A DNA stretch of 20,006 nucleotides from Halanaerobiales bacterium (lineage in GTDB: Bacteria > Bacillota_F > Halanaerobiia > Halanaerobiales > DTU029). Positions 1 through 7,647 of this stretch are shown here, piece by piece (position 1 is the stretch's first letter; every line of letters begins with the position of its first letter). The translations under genes were made by a program, and so were the position numbers. The notes beneath the pieces are model-generated. The model made no database searches, had not been told where the DNA came from, and saw only the letters and a list, made by a program, of their open reading frames with translations. The DNA lies in contig JADQBV010000020.1 of NCBI GenBank assembly GCA_016278415.1, positions 1 to 20,006 on the forward strand, in the 5' to 3' direction.

Positions 1-611
1 TGTACTGCTGCCGGTTCATTCTGAATAGATATTGCCCAGATATCTATTCCTTCATCCTGGTATGACTTAATAAACTTAGTATAAAATTTAGCCCAGACCT
101 CTCTATATTCTGGTAAAAGTTTCCCACCATGATTCATTTCCCCATTGCTTTTCATCCAGGGAGGAGGACTCCAGGGGGTAGCCATTAGTTTAATCTCTCC
201 ACCTTTTGTTTTAATAGCATCTTTAATCAATGGTAAAACCCATTGCTTTTCATGGGAAATATCAAAAGTTTCTAACTCTTTATCATTTTCCTCCACATAG
301 GTATAATTGCCACGTGTAAAATCACAACTTTGTATATGAACTCGACCAAGATTATAATTCAGTCCATCCTCAGTCGAAAAGTAACTATCTATTACTTCTT
401 GCCTCTTTTTCTTACTTATTCGAGATAATGTATAGGCTGCTGCTTCAGTAAATGCACCACCAAAACCGATAATCTCTTGGTATCTTTTATCTTGATCAAT
501 AATAATATCTACCTGTTTGTCTTCATTTTTTTCACTAAAGAAAATATCATCTTGTACTTGCAACCTATCATCAGTTTCTTTAGAAGTCAGTATTACTTTT
601 ATATTTTCCAT
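1..611 (-). CDS. GH30 family glycoside hydrolase, 5' part only (cut by window edge)
   Basis: The 203 complete codons visible show the N-terminal half of a GH30 enzyme of the glucosylceramidase/beta-glucosidase type. Visible motifs are GFGGAFTEAAAY (residues 49-60), LGRVHIQSCDF (88-98), ATPWSPPPWMK (144-154) and SIQNEP (195-200), where E199 is the expected acid/base. The nucleophile glutamate lies beyond the edge. The start at 611 follows GAGGAG at six bases; an in-frame ATG two codons earlier is too close to that site. There is no signal peptide, so the enzyme is probably cytoplasmic. It follows the transporter genes by 144 bases and may be the last gene of that operon. The GH30 family is clear. 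The linkage cut is not: beta-1,3- or beta-1,6-glucosidic is inferred from the neighbours. Confidence 0.88.
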   Translation of the reverse strand, partial: MENIKVILTSKETDDRLQVQDDIFFSEKNEDKQVDIIIDQDKRYQEIIGFGGAFTEAAAYTLSRISKKKRQEVIDSYFSTEDGLNYNLGRVHIQSCDFTRGNYTYVEENDKELETFDISHEKQWVLPLIKDAIKTKGGEIKLMATPWSPPPWMKSNGEMNHGGKLLPEYREVWAKFYTKFIKSYQDEGIDIWAISIQNEPAAV

Positions 612-653
612 AGACATCTCCTCTATCAATAATTAATAATATTTATATCTGGG

Positions 654-711
654 TGATAGACTTGGATGATTCTTTCTATATTTTATCCCTTCAATATAAA
701 ACAGTCTATCA
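654..711. repeat. Inverted repeat ahead of the GH30 gene
   Basis: TGATAGACT at 654-662 and AGTCTATCA at 703-711 are perfect 9-base inverted arms around 40 bases; a smaller TTTTAT/ATAAAA pair lies inside. It sits between the stop of the transporter ATPase gene (756) and the GH30 start (611). No U-run follows on the minus strand, so an ordinary terminator is unlikely; an mRNA processing or stabilising hairpin is possible. No operator like those elsewhere in the window is seen in this gap. Confidence 0.45.
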
Positions 712-755
712 TTTAAATATCAACTGTTTATAATTAATTCTAGTTTTTCAAGCCC

Positions 756-1733
756 TTAATCCTTAAAAACACATCTGGACCAACGACCTGGTTCTACTTC
801 TAGTAAAGGTGGAACCTCTTTTAAACAATCTGCCCGGGCATGGTCGCAACGCGGTGCAAAGGGACAACCCTCTGGTAAATCCGTTAAATCCGGAACCTCT
901 TGAGTTGTATCTACTGGGACTGGCTTCAAACCACTTTCTGGCTTAGGCGCAGCCTCCTTTAAAAGTTGTGTATATGGGTGATATGGATTATTTATTACCG
1001 CATCAGATGGACCTACTTCAACAAGGTGTCCTGCGTACATAATAGCTATTCGATCAGCCATATAATGGGCGCCTGCAAGGTCATGAGTAATAAAGATATA
1101 TGAAACTCCTACTTCGTCTTTTAAATCTAACATTAAGTTCATAATATCAAGGCGAATTGATACATCAAGCATAGAAGTAGGCTCATCAGCCAGTATGAGT
1201 TCTGGTCCCACTGCCAAAGCACGGGCAATACCTACTCTCTGTCTCTGTCCACCTGATAACTCATGAGGCAATTTATTTAGATATTGTTCAGCAGGAGTCA
1301 AACCACACTGTTCCAATAACTTTATTACCTTTTCCTCAACATTATCCTTTGTAGCTAATCCATGAATTTTAAGAGGCCTACTAAGAATATATAGGATTGT
1401 TTGTAATGGGTTTAATGATGCAAAGGGATCCTGAAAAATCATCTGTACCTTTCGATGAAATTCCAGCAGGTCCTTTCTAGACATCTTTTTAGGAATATTC
1501 TCATTTGATAACTTCATAGTACCATCAGTTGGTTCATACAAACGAGCTATTACCCTGGCTACAGTTGTCTTTCCTGAGCCTGACTCTCCTACAAGGGCAA
1601 CTACTTCACCACGTTTTAGGCTTAAACTAAAATCATTAACTGCATGAACTATTTTGGTATTTCTCCAACGGCCTATTTTAAATTCCTTCACAAGATTATT
1701 AACTTCTAATATATTCTGCTCACTAGCTGACAT
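756..1733 (-). CDS. Dpp/Opp-type ABC transporter ATPase (OppF/DppF-like)
   Basis: This is the second of the two ATPases that power oligosaccharide or oligopeptide import at the inner face of the membrane. The 325-residue protein has Walker A GESGSGKTT (49-57), signature LSGGQRQ (159-165), Walker B ILADEP with E184, and switch H217. It ends in the C-terminal extension of the Opp/Dpp family, with cysteines 290, 296, 303 and 321 that in such proteins can hold an iron-sulfur cluster. I chose the ATG at 1733 because AGAGGAG lies six bases upstream; a longer reading frame exists but has no such site. It overlaps the upstream ATPase gene by 11 bases, so the two are translationally coupled. The substrate is inferred from neighbours to be beta-glucan oligosaccharides. 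Confidence 0.93.
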   Translation of the reverse strand: MSASEQNILEVNNLVKEFKIGRWRNTKIVHAVNDFSLSLKRGEVVALVGESGSGKTTVARVIARLYEPTDGTMKLSNENIPKKMSRKDLLEFHRKVQMIFQDPFASLNPLQTILYILSRPLKIHGLATKDNVEEKVIKLLEQCGLTPAEQYLNKLPHELSGGQRQRVGIARALAVGPELILADEPTSMLDVSIRLDIMNLMLDLKDEVGVSYIFITHDLAGAHYMADRIAIMYAGHLVEVGPSDAVINNPYHPYTQLLKEAAPKPESGLKPVPVDTTQEVPDLTDLPEGCPFAPRCDHARADCLKEVPPLLEVEPGRWSRCVFKD

Positions 1734-2709
1734 CTTCTGCTCCTCTTTTCCTATAGAGTTGACATGCGACATAATGATTAGTTTCCACCTCCTCAAAACC
1801 TGGCATTTCCACATTACAAAGTCCTTCAATACGCTTTTCACAGCGGTCATAATATGGACAACCTGGAATCTCTAATGAAAGATCTGGGGGATGACCAGCA
1901 ATACCATGCAGCCTCTTCCTTTTCCCTACTAATGGTGGGAAGGAATTCATCAAGCCGCTTGTATAAGGATGAAGGGGATTTTTATATATTTCAGATGCCC
2001 CAGTCTTCTCAATAATTTTACCAGCATACATGATAGCAAGTGAATCTGCTATTTCAACCAACAATGATAGATCATGAGTTATAAATATAATTGAAAAACC
2101 AAGTTCTTTTCTTAGTTCATCAATCTGTTGCAAAATACCCCTTTGTACTACTACATCTAAAGCCGTTGTTGGTTCATCCATAATAACAAGTTTTGGTTTA
2201 AGCAACAAAGCTATAGCTATTACAACCCGCTGTTTCATCCCACCACTTAACTGATGTGGATAGGCATCTAAATATTCAGGGGATATATTGACCAATTCAA
2301 ACATCTCTCTAGTTCTTTTTTCAAAAAACTCTTTATCATTTTTCTTCATATGGGCACGCATTGTATCATAGAACTGTTCACGTATTTTCATAATAGGGTT
2401 AAGAACACTCATGGAAGCCTGCATAACAACAGAGAAATCCCTCCAGCGTCTCTTCCTTAATTCTGCTGGACTCATAGACATTAAATCCTCATCATTAAAT
2501 CTCACACTTCCACTAAAAACACTACCTGGATGTTCCAAAAGACCTGAAATAGCATATGCCAGTGTAGACTTTCCACAACCTGACTCTCCTGCCAAACCTA
2601 AAAATTCACCCTCTGTCAGCTGTAATGAAACATCGCGAACAGCGGTAACTTTCTTATCGCCCATTTGGTATCCAGCATTTAAATTTTCTATTTCTAATAA
2701 ACTAGACAT
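1723..2709 (-). CDS. Dpp/Opp-type ABC transporter ATPase (OppD/DppD-like)
   Basis: This is the first ATPase of the importer (328 residues). It shows Walker A GESGCGKST (41-49), signature LSGGMKQ (154-160), Walker B LVIMDEP with E179, and switch H212. The C-terminal family extension carries cysteines 284, 290, 298 and 316. The start is fixed by GGAGGTGA, which overlaps the stop codon of the preceding permease gene (stop at 2716-2718), six bases before the ATG. This tight packing indicates one operon and coupled translation. The family places it in the peptide/opine/nickel group, but several members of that group import beta-glucosides and other oligosaccharides, and the surrounding glycosidase and phosphorylase genes favour that here. 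Confidence 0.93.
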   Translation of the reverse strand: MSSLLEIENLNAGYQMGDKKVTAVRDVSLQLTEGEFLGLAGESGCGKSTLAYAISGLLEHPGSVFSGSVRFNDEDLMSMSPAELRKRRWRDFSVVMQASMSVLNPIMKIREQFYDTMRAHMKKNDKEFFEKRTREMFELVNISPEYLDAYPHQLSGGMKQRVVIAIALLLKPKLVIMDEPTTALDVVVQRGILQQIDELRKELGFSIIFITHDLSLLVEIADSLAIMYAGKIIEKTGASEIYKNPLHPYTSGLMNSFPPLVGKRKRLHGIAGHPPDLSLEIPGCPYYDRCEKRIEGLCNVEMPGFEEVETNHYVACQLYRKRGAEDVS

Positions 2710-2715
2710 TTTCTA

Positions 2716-3549
2716 TCACCTCCGCAGCTTAGGATTAGTCATTTCATCTACAGCAAAATTAAGCAGTGCAAAAGAAGTTCCCAGAATAGCTATTAATAAT
2801 CCTGGAATTGCCATCCACTGCCATTGTCCAAGTAATAAAGCCTGACCATTCTGTGCCCAATAAAGAACAGTACCCCAGGTTATTGCATTAACATTACCTA
2901 GTCCTAAGAATTCAAGACCAGCTTCACTCAAAACAGCATATAAAGCAGCGCCAAAGAAATTAGCAACTATAAGTCCAAGCATATTAGGCAAAATATCAAA
3001 AAAGATTATTCGCAATGGATGTTCTCCTATAACTTTAGCTGCTTTAACAAAATCACGATTCTTTAATGTCATCATTTGCGAACGTAAAACCCTGGCTCCC
3101 CACGCCCATCCTGTTATAGAGATTACAAAAATTATTGGAACTACACTTTTAACTGTTATATAAGCAGCCAAAATAATCATTAATGGTAGTCCTGGTACTA
3201 CTAAGAACACATTTGTAATAACAGATAAAACATCATCTACCCGTCCACCAAAGTAACCAGCAATAAGTCCTATTATTACAGATATAAGTGATGCTATAAA
3301 GCCAGTTACAATACCTACAAGTAAGGTCAGTCTAGAACCCCAAATTATCTGCGAAAAAATATCCTGACCTAAAGCTGTTGTTCCCAGAAGATGTGTTGAG
3401 CTAGGGGCAAGGCCTGCAGAAAACTCAGTAGTATTAGGAGAATATGGGGCAATCCATGGGGCAAAAATAGCAATTAGTGATAATATTAATAAAATTATAG
3501 CACCTGCTAGTGCCTTTTTATTACTCATAAATAATTTCAAATTAGTCAT
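2716..3549 (-). CDS. Dpp/Opp-type ABC transporter permease (DppC-like)
   Basis: This 277-residue membrane protein is one of two permeases forming the channel. It has an N-terminal cytoplasmic stretch, a first hydrophobic segment near residues 14-35 followed by the family motif WIAPYSP, and about five further membrane segments. The cytoplasmic coupling loop is recognisable as VKAAKVIGEHPLRIIFFDILPN, which docks onto the ATPases. It starts four bases after the stop of the other permease gene, and the AGGTGA just upstream serves as ribosome binding site. The short extracytoplasmic N-terminal region is usual for DppC proteins. Confidence 0.92.
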   Translation of the reverse strand: MTNLKLFMSNKKALAGAIILLILSLIAIFAPWIAPYSPNTTEFSAGLAPSSTHLLGTTALGQDIFSQIIWGSRLTLLVGIVTGFIASLISVIIGLIAGYFGGRVDDVLSVITNVFLVVPGLPLMIILAAYITVKSVVPIIFVISITGWAWGARVLRSQMMTLKNRDFVKAAKVIGEHPLRIIFFDILPNMLGLIVANFFGAALYAVLSEAGLEFLGLGNVNAITWGTVLYWAQNGQALLLGQWQWMAIPGLLIAILGTSFALLNFAVDEMTNPKLRR

Positions 3550-3553
3550 TTAT

Positions 3554-4537
3554 CTATTCACCTCCGTCATTTACTCTTGGATCAAGAATTGCATAAAGGA
3601 AATCTGTAATAAAATTAGCAATAAGTACAGTTAAAGATATAATTAAGAATATAGCTTGCATTAAAGGATAATCCAAACTAGTTACTGATTGATAAAGTAT
3701 ATAGCCAAGACCTGGATATGAAAAAACAACTTCAGTTAATAATGAGCCGCCAATTACAAAACCAAGAGCCATTGAAAACCCGGTGAAACTTGGTAGAATT
3801 GCATTTCTTGCAGCATATTTATATTTGATTCGCTTATCAGATAGACCTTTTGCCTGGGCAAAGGTAACATAATCGTCAGCCATTACACTCATCATATTAT
3901 TACGCATAGTCAAAAGCCATCCACCCATTGCCGTTAATATAATTGTCGCGAGGGGTAATATGGCATGATGTATAATCGATATGATTTTACCTGACTTAGT
4001 CATTGCCGCAAAAACATCATATCCTCCACCTATAGGAAACCACCCTAACTTAAAAGCAAATAAATATAATATTAATAGTGATAACCAAAAGTAGGGAACA
4101 CTATTAAAGAAAAGTGCAGTTGGTACCAATGTATCAGCCAACTTTGAATTTCTTTTCCAGGCTGAAAATATACCGAAAATTGTTCCTAATGTAAAAGCAA
4201 TAATTGTCCCTATACCCACTAATGCCAGAGTCCAAGGTATAGCTCCTGCTAAAACATCTGTAACTTTTGATGGATAATAATTTAATGAAAAACCTAAATC
4301 TCCAGTAAAAATCCGCTGCCAGTATTCAAAATACTTTAGTAGAAAACTTTTATCCGCATTTAAACCAAAGGCCTCTCTTAAAGCATCCAAAGCCTGTGGA
4401 CTAAGCCTGCCCTGAAATTTAGCAATCATAACCATTGCTGGATCACCTGGCATTAAATGAGGCAAAACAAAATTTATACTTAGAGCTGCCCAACCAGTAA
4501 ATAAAAGAAAACCAATTCTTCTTAATAAATAACGCAT
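3554..4537 (-). CDS. Dpp/Opp-type ABC transporter permease (DppB-like)
   Basis: This 327-residue permease pairs with the DppC-like protein. A first membrane segment lies at about residues 9-28, followed by the family motif LPGDP-like MPGDP and then five predicted membrane segments from about residue 98 onward. The coupling loop reads FAQAKGLSDKRIKYKYAARN, with the conserved A-x-G and the ARNA-LP end. Translation starts seven bases after a textbook AAGGAGG. A stem-loop with a U-run lies between this gene and the binding-protein gene upstream and probably lowers permease expression relative to the binding protein. Confidence 0.93.
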   Translation of the reverse strand: MRYLLRRIGFLLFTGWAALSINFVLPHLMPGDPAMVMIAKFQGRLSPQALDALREAFGLNADKSFLLKYFEYWQRIFTGDLGFSLNYYPSKVTDVLAGAIPWTLALVGIGTIIAFTLGTIFGIFSAWKRNSKLADTLVPTALFFNSVPYFWLSLLILYLFAFKLGWFPIGGGYDVFAAMTKSGKIISIIHHAILPLATIILTAMGGWLLTMRNNMMSVMADDYVTFAQAKGLSDKRIKYKYAARNAILPSFTGFSMALGFVIGGSLLTEVVFSYPGLGYILYQSVTSLDYPLMQAIFLIISLTVLIANFITDFLYAILDPRVNDGGE

Positions 4538-4557
4538 TCCTACACCTCCTTGTTATT

Positions 4558-4588
4558 AAAAAAGGGGTCACTACATTAGGGTGACCCC
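4558..4588 (-). terminator. Intercistronic hairpin with U-run (partial terminator or mRNA stabiliser)
   Basis: GGGGTCAC (4564-4571) and GTGACCCC (4581-4588) form a perfect 8-base-pair GC-rich stem with a 9-base loop. On the minus strand it is followed directly by six Ts, then by the ribosome binding site of the permease gene. A leaky terminator here would give more binding protein than permease, as is common in ABC importer operons. Confidence 0.8.
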
Positions 4589-4662
4589 CTTAAAAAACAC
4601 TTCTTTTCTAATTTAACAATGACTTTTTTACAATATATTTATGCAAAATATAATTATTAATT

Positions 4663-6318
4663 TTATTTAAGGTGTAGATTCAGAAGCATAATTCTAGCAC
4701 CTAGTTCATCCCCAGGGTCTCCACCTGAGATAGGATTCTCTTCTGTAGGCCAACCAGCTAAAACAGAATCCTGATAAATATTAGTATTTGCTCTATATGT
4801 TAACGGAATATATGGAACTTCTGTTAAAACAACATTCTGCAAATATGAAATTGCTTCAAATTGAACCTCAGGATCTGCAGAAGCCCTAAAAGTAGCTAAT
4901 GCTTCATCAACATCTGGGTTAGAATAGCGAGAATAGTTTGATTCTGCTGAACCGTCATCTAAACCACTAAAGCTTGACTCTAAAGTACGATAATATAGGT
5001 CATATGGAGTTGATCCACCACCTGTACCCCAACTAATAGCAGTATCATAAGTTCCACCCATTAAACTATTAATGTAGCTGTTCCATGGTTCTTGTTGTAT
5101 ATTCATAGAAATACCAATTTCCTTAGCATTTTCAGAGATTAACTGTGCCATAGCTATGAAATCAGTCCATCCAGCACCAACAAGGATATTTAGAGATGGT
5201 ACTTCATTGCCCTCAGGATCTACTAAGGCTCCAGAAGAATTCCAACTATAACCAGCATTCTCCAAAATTTCTTTAGATCTTTCTGGATTAAAGCTATAAA
5301 CATTCTCTGATAGTGATTCGTCTACCCATTTAGGTTGTTGACCAGGAATAATTCCTGTAGGATGTGCTCCAGCAACTACACCATAAAGGGCTTTTTCGGA
5401 TAAGATTTCTTTATCAATTACATTTGCTAAAGCCTGACGGAAAGCTACGTTATCAAACGGTGCTTTTGTATTGTTCATATAAAGAATATTATCGTTAGTT
5501 ACAGGCCACCAGTATTTATTATGTGTAGGATCCTTTGCTACCCATGCCTTCTTAACATCTGGGACAAATAGATTAGAATAATCGGCTTTCTTCTTTAATA
5601 ACATTAAAATAGTTGTATCATTTGATTTAACAGCTTGATAAGCAATTTGGTCTACATAGGGCTTATCTTCCATCCAATAATTCTCATTTCTAGGGTAAAT
5701 AACTGCCTGTGAGTTAAATGAGCCTTTTACAAAAGGTCCAGTCGCTACAGGGTTTGTATTTGTATAAGTGCTAGGATTATCAATTTCAGACCAAATATGT
5801 TCTGGTACAACTAAGGTATGAGCAACATATCTAAAAACAGGGATATTTTGTTTAGAGAAGCTTAATTCCACTGTATTATTATCTACCGCTTCAACCTTTT
5901 CTAAATTATTAGCCCATATACCATTAAGATCTAGTGCTGGATATTCCTTCATATAGTTAAATGTAAAGGCAACATCTTTAGCAGTAAAAGGAGTTCCATC
6001 GCTCCATTCTACACCTTCACGTGTTTTAATAACTAGTTTTGTATTATTATCTGTCCATTCATATGAAGTACCCAAAACAGGTGTAACTTCACCATTTAAA
6101 ATACTTACAAAGAATATAGTTTCATATAAAGCTGAACGAGTACCAGGTGCATTTTGCCCTGAAGCTAGAAATGGGTTAAAGTTATTTGTTAAGCTACCCC
6201 ACTGTCCAACCATTCTTACCATACCGCCTCTTTTAATATCTTCATTAGCGAAAATTGATCCAGTTAATAATATGAATATTAGTAATGTAATAGATGTAAT
6301 AGTTAATATCTTTTTCAT
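4663..6318 (-). CDS. Family-5 extracellular solute-binding protein, non-lipoprotein
   Basis: This 551-residue protein of the SBP_bac_5 (DppA/OppA-like) family captures the ligand for the importer. A basic start and hydrophobic core form a signal peptide with likely cleavage after A24 (IFA/N). There is no lipobox cysteine, so the mature protein is free in the periplasm, unlike the lipoproteins of monoderm Firmicutes. Family features visible are the RGGMVRM start of the mature protein, EGVEWSDGTPFTAKDVAFTF-type motif near residues 100-120, and the FNPERSKEILENAGY segment near 345-360. It is the first gene of the transporter operon, with AGGAGG seven to eight bases before the ATG. Comparable Thermotoga proteins bind laminaribiose and cellobiose; a beta-glucan oligosaccharide ligand is inferred, not shown. 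Confidence 0.92.
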   Translation of the reverse strand: MKKILTITSITLLIFILLTGSIFANEDIKRGGMVRMVGQWGSLTNNFNPFLASGQNAPGTRSALYETIFFVSILNGEVTPVLGTSYEWTDNNTKLVIKTREGVEWSDGTPFTAKDVAFTFNYMKEYPALDLNGIWANNLEKVEAVDNNTVELSFSKQNIPVFRYVAHTLVVPEHIWSEIDNPSTYTNTNPVATGPFVKGSFNSQAVIYPRNENYWMEDKPYVDQIAYQAVKSNDTTILMLLKKKADYSNLFVPDVKKAWVAKDPTHNKYWWPVTNDNILYMNNTKAPFDNVAFRQALANVIDKEILSEKALYGVVAGAHPTGIIPGQQPKWVDESLSENVYSFNPERSKEILENAGYSWNSSGALVDPEGNEVPSLNILVGAGWTDFIAMAQLISENAKEIGISMNIQQEPWNSYINSLMGGTYDTAISWGTGGGSTPYDLYYRTLESSFSGLDDGSAESNYSRYSNPDVDEALATFRASADPEVQFEAISYLQNVVLTEVPYIPLTYRANTNIYQDSVLAGWPTEENPISGGDPGDELGARIMLLNLHLK

Positions 6319-6355
6319 AATAATCCTCCTATTTTTTTAAATTATTACACAAACT

Positions 6356-6425
6356 CATTTTATATTATAAAATGATCACTATTATAACCCATCTCCCCCC
6401 TTTCTTCTAAGTACTTGATCATTTT
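6356..6425 (-). promoter_or_regulatory. Structured leader of the transporter operon with competing inverted repeats
   Basis: Two inverted repeats share bases. AAAATGATCA (6369-6378) matches TGATCATTTT (6416-6425) over ten bases. CATTTTATA (6356-6364) matches TATAAAATG (6366-6374) around a single T. In RNA only one can form at a time. A purine-rich GAAAGGGGGGAG followed by ATG (6392-6390) opens a 10-codon frame ending at 6360 within the repeats. Whether it is translated is unknown. A TATAAT at 6386-6381 offers the alternative that part of this region is a promoter. Confidence 0.4.
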
Positions 6426-6477
6426 GAAAACCCAATAAAAATAATAGTAAATTTATTTTTATAAAATTAGTTAATTT

Positions 6478-6491
6478 TGGGAACGCTCCCG
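6478..6491. promoter_or_regulatory. LacI-type operator upstream of the transporter operon
   Basis: TGGGAAC/GCTCCCG is an imperfect palindrome centred on CG, as is usual for LacI-family sites. Its right half, GCTCCCG, is identical to the right half of the site at 7567-7580 before the adjacent regulator gene. It sits between the regulator's stop and the binding-protein start. A possible -10 (TATAAT, 6507-6502, minus strand) lies just upstream, with only a weak -35, so the site would cover the first transcribed bases. Confidence 0.7.
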
Positions 6492-6532
6492 AAATTAATA
6501 AATTATAAAAATTTATCTTAATTACTAAACTA

Positions 6533-7549
6533 TCAGATGGAAATATCTTTAACAGACTTGCGCTTAATAAACTCCATATTAAAAACTATTTTTTCCGGGT
6601 ACACATTGTTATTTTCCTCAATGATATTTATTAATAACTCCATACCTGAGTAGCCCATTTTATAACGCGGCTGACTTAATGTAGTAAGTGGTGGGTCAAT
6701 TAAAGATAATTCCCTGATATTATCACAACCAACTATTGATAGATCATCTGGAACACTGATCCCTTTTTCTTTAAATACCCTTAAACCACCTATAGCCATA
6801 CTATCATTAGAGTAAAAAATTGCAGTAATATCATTCCAATCCTTAAGGATTTTTTGAGTTGCCAAGTAACCGCTTTCTTCAGAAAAATCCCCTTCATATA
6901 TTAATTCTTCTGAAACTTCAATTTTGTATTCTTTCATTGCTTTCCTGTAACCTACAGAACGATTTAAAGCAGCTTGCATATTACTTGGTCCCATCACCAT
7001 AGCAATCTTTCGATGTCCATTTTCCAACAAATGCTTTGCAGTAATATAAGCACCATTAACATTATCTACATTAACAGTAGGTATGATATTCTTATCTAAC
7101 ATTCGATCAACAATAACAATAGGGGTTTTTTCGCTTTCAAGAAATTCGATATATGAATCCGATATATTTCGACCACTAATTATTAAAACACCATCTACTC
7201 TATCTTCTTCTAAAAATTTGAGATATCGCCATTCATCTTTTACCTGCCAATTACTACTTACTAGCATCATATTATAATTATTCGTAAATCCAACATCTTG
7301 AGCTCCTTTAATAAATTGTAAGAAGAATGGGTCAGTTATATCAGGGACAACAAGACCAATAGTATGTGTTTTTTTTGTAACCAGGCTACGTGCAGAACTA
7401 TTTGGATAATAATTCAGTTTTTCCATTACATTCTGTATCTTTTTTCTGGTTTTTTCATTAACATCACATTTATCATTGAGCACTCTAGAAACTGTACTTT
7501 TTGAAACTCCAGCTTCTTTCGCAACATCAAAAATTGTAGTTTTTCCCAT
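6533..7549 (-). CDS. LacI-family transcriptional regulator (regulator 1)
   Basis: This 338-residue repressor has an N-terminal helix-turn-helix (TIFDVAKEAGVSKSTVSRVLN, residues 5-25), a hinge helix around NSSARSL (about 51-57), and a two-lobed sugar-binding domain beginning at HTIGLVVPDITDPFF. Family knowledge says it releases DNA when it binds a sugar. It lies directly upstream of the binding-protein gene; matching operators stand before its own gene (7567-7580) and before the transporter operon (6478-6491), so self-control plus control of the transporter is the simple reading. The start follows AGGA by eight bases. The inducer is unknown; a beta-gluco-oligosaccharide is likely from context. 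Confidence 0.92.
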   Translation of the reverse strand: MGKTTIFDVAKEAGVSKSTVSRVLNDKCDVNEKTRKKIQNVMEKLNYYPNSSARSLVTKKTHTIGLVVPDITDPFFLQFIKGAQDVGFTNNYNMMLVSSNWQVKDEWRYLKFLEEDRVDGVLIISGRNISDSYIEFLESEKTPIVIVDRMLDKNIIPTVNVDNVNGAYITAKHLLENGHRKIAMVMGPSNMQAALNRSVGYRKAMKEYKIEVSEELIYEGDFSEESGYLATQKILKDWNDITAIFYSNDSMAIGGLRVFKEKGISVPDDLSIVGCDNIRELSLIDPPLTTLSQPRYKMGYSGMELLINIIEENNNVYPEKIVFNMEFIKRKSVKDISI

Positions 7550-7566
7550 ATTATCAGTCCTATTTC

Positions 7567-7580
7567 CGGAATCGCTCCCG
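7567..7580. promoter_or_regulatory. LacI-type operator before regulator 1
   Basis: CGGAATC/GCTCCCG is a CG-centred imperfect palindrome sharing its whole right half with 6478-6491. It lies about 10-25 bases downstream of the predicted start of transcription, and 17 bases before the regulator's ATG. This position suits autorepression by blocking elongation or initiation. Confidence 0.7.
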
Positions 7581-7596
7581 ATATTTTATACAACCT

Positions 7597-7625
7597 ATTA
7601 TATTATTATTTATTTAATTTGTCAA
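7597..7625 (-). promoter_or_regulatory. Consensus sigma-A promoter of regulator 1
   Basis: TTGACA (7625-7620) and TATAAT (7602-7597) match the consensus at all twelve positions with a 17-base spacer. Transcription should begin near 7590 and run through the operator into the regulator gene. It lies in the gap after the cupin gene, so the regulator has its own promoter. Confidence 0.88.
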
Positions 7626-7647
7626 GAATTCAAAAAATAAACAATAA

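Noticed and set aside
1654..1875. Plus-strand open frames here and at several other places (for example 2411-2845, 12445-12690, 19242-19514)
   Set aside because: All lie inside well-supported minus-strand genes, encode unrecognisable proteins and lack ribosome binding sites.
756..6318. Reading the ABC transporter as a peptide or nickel importer
   Set aside because: Family membership fits, but the operon also holds GH30 and sits next to glucan enzymes and sugar-type regulators; an oligosaccharide substrate is more likely, though not proven.
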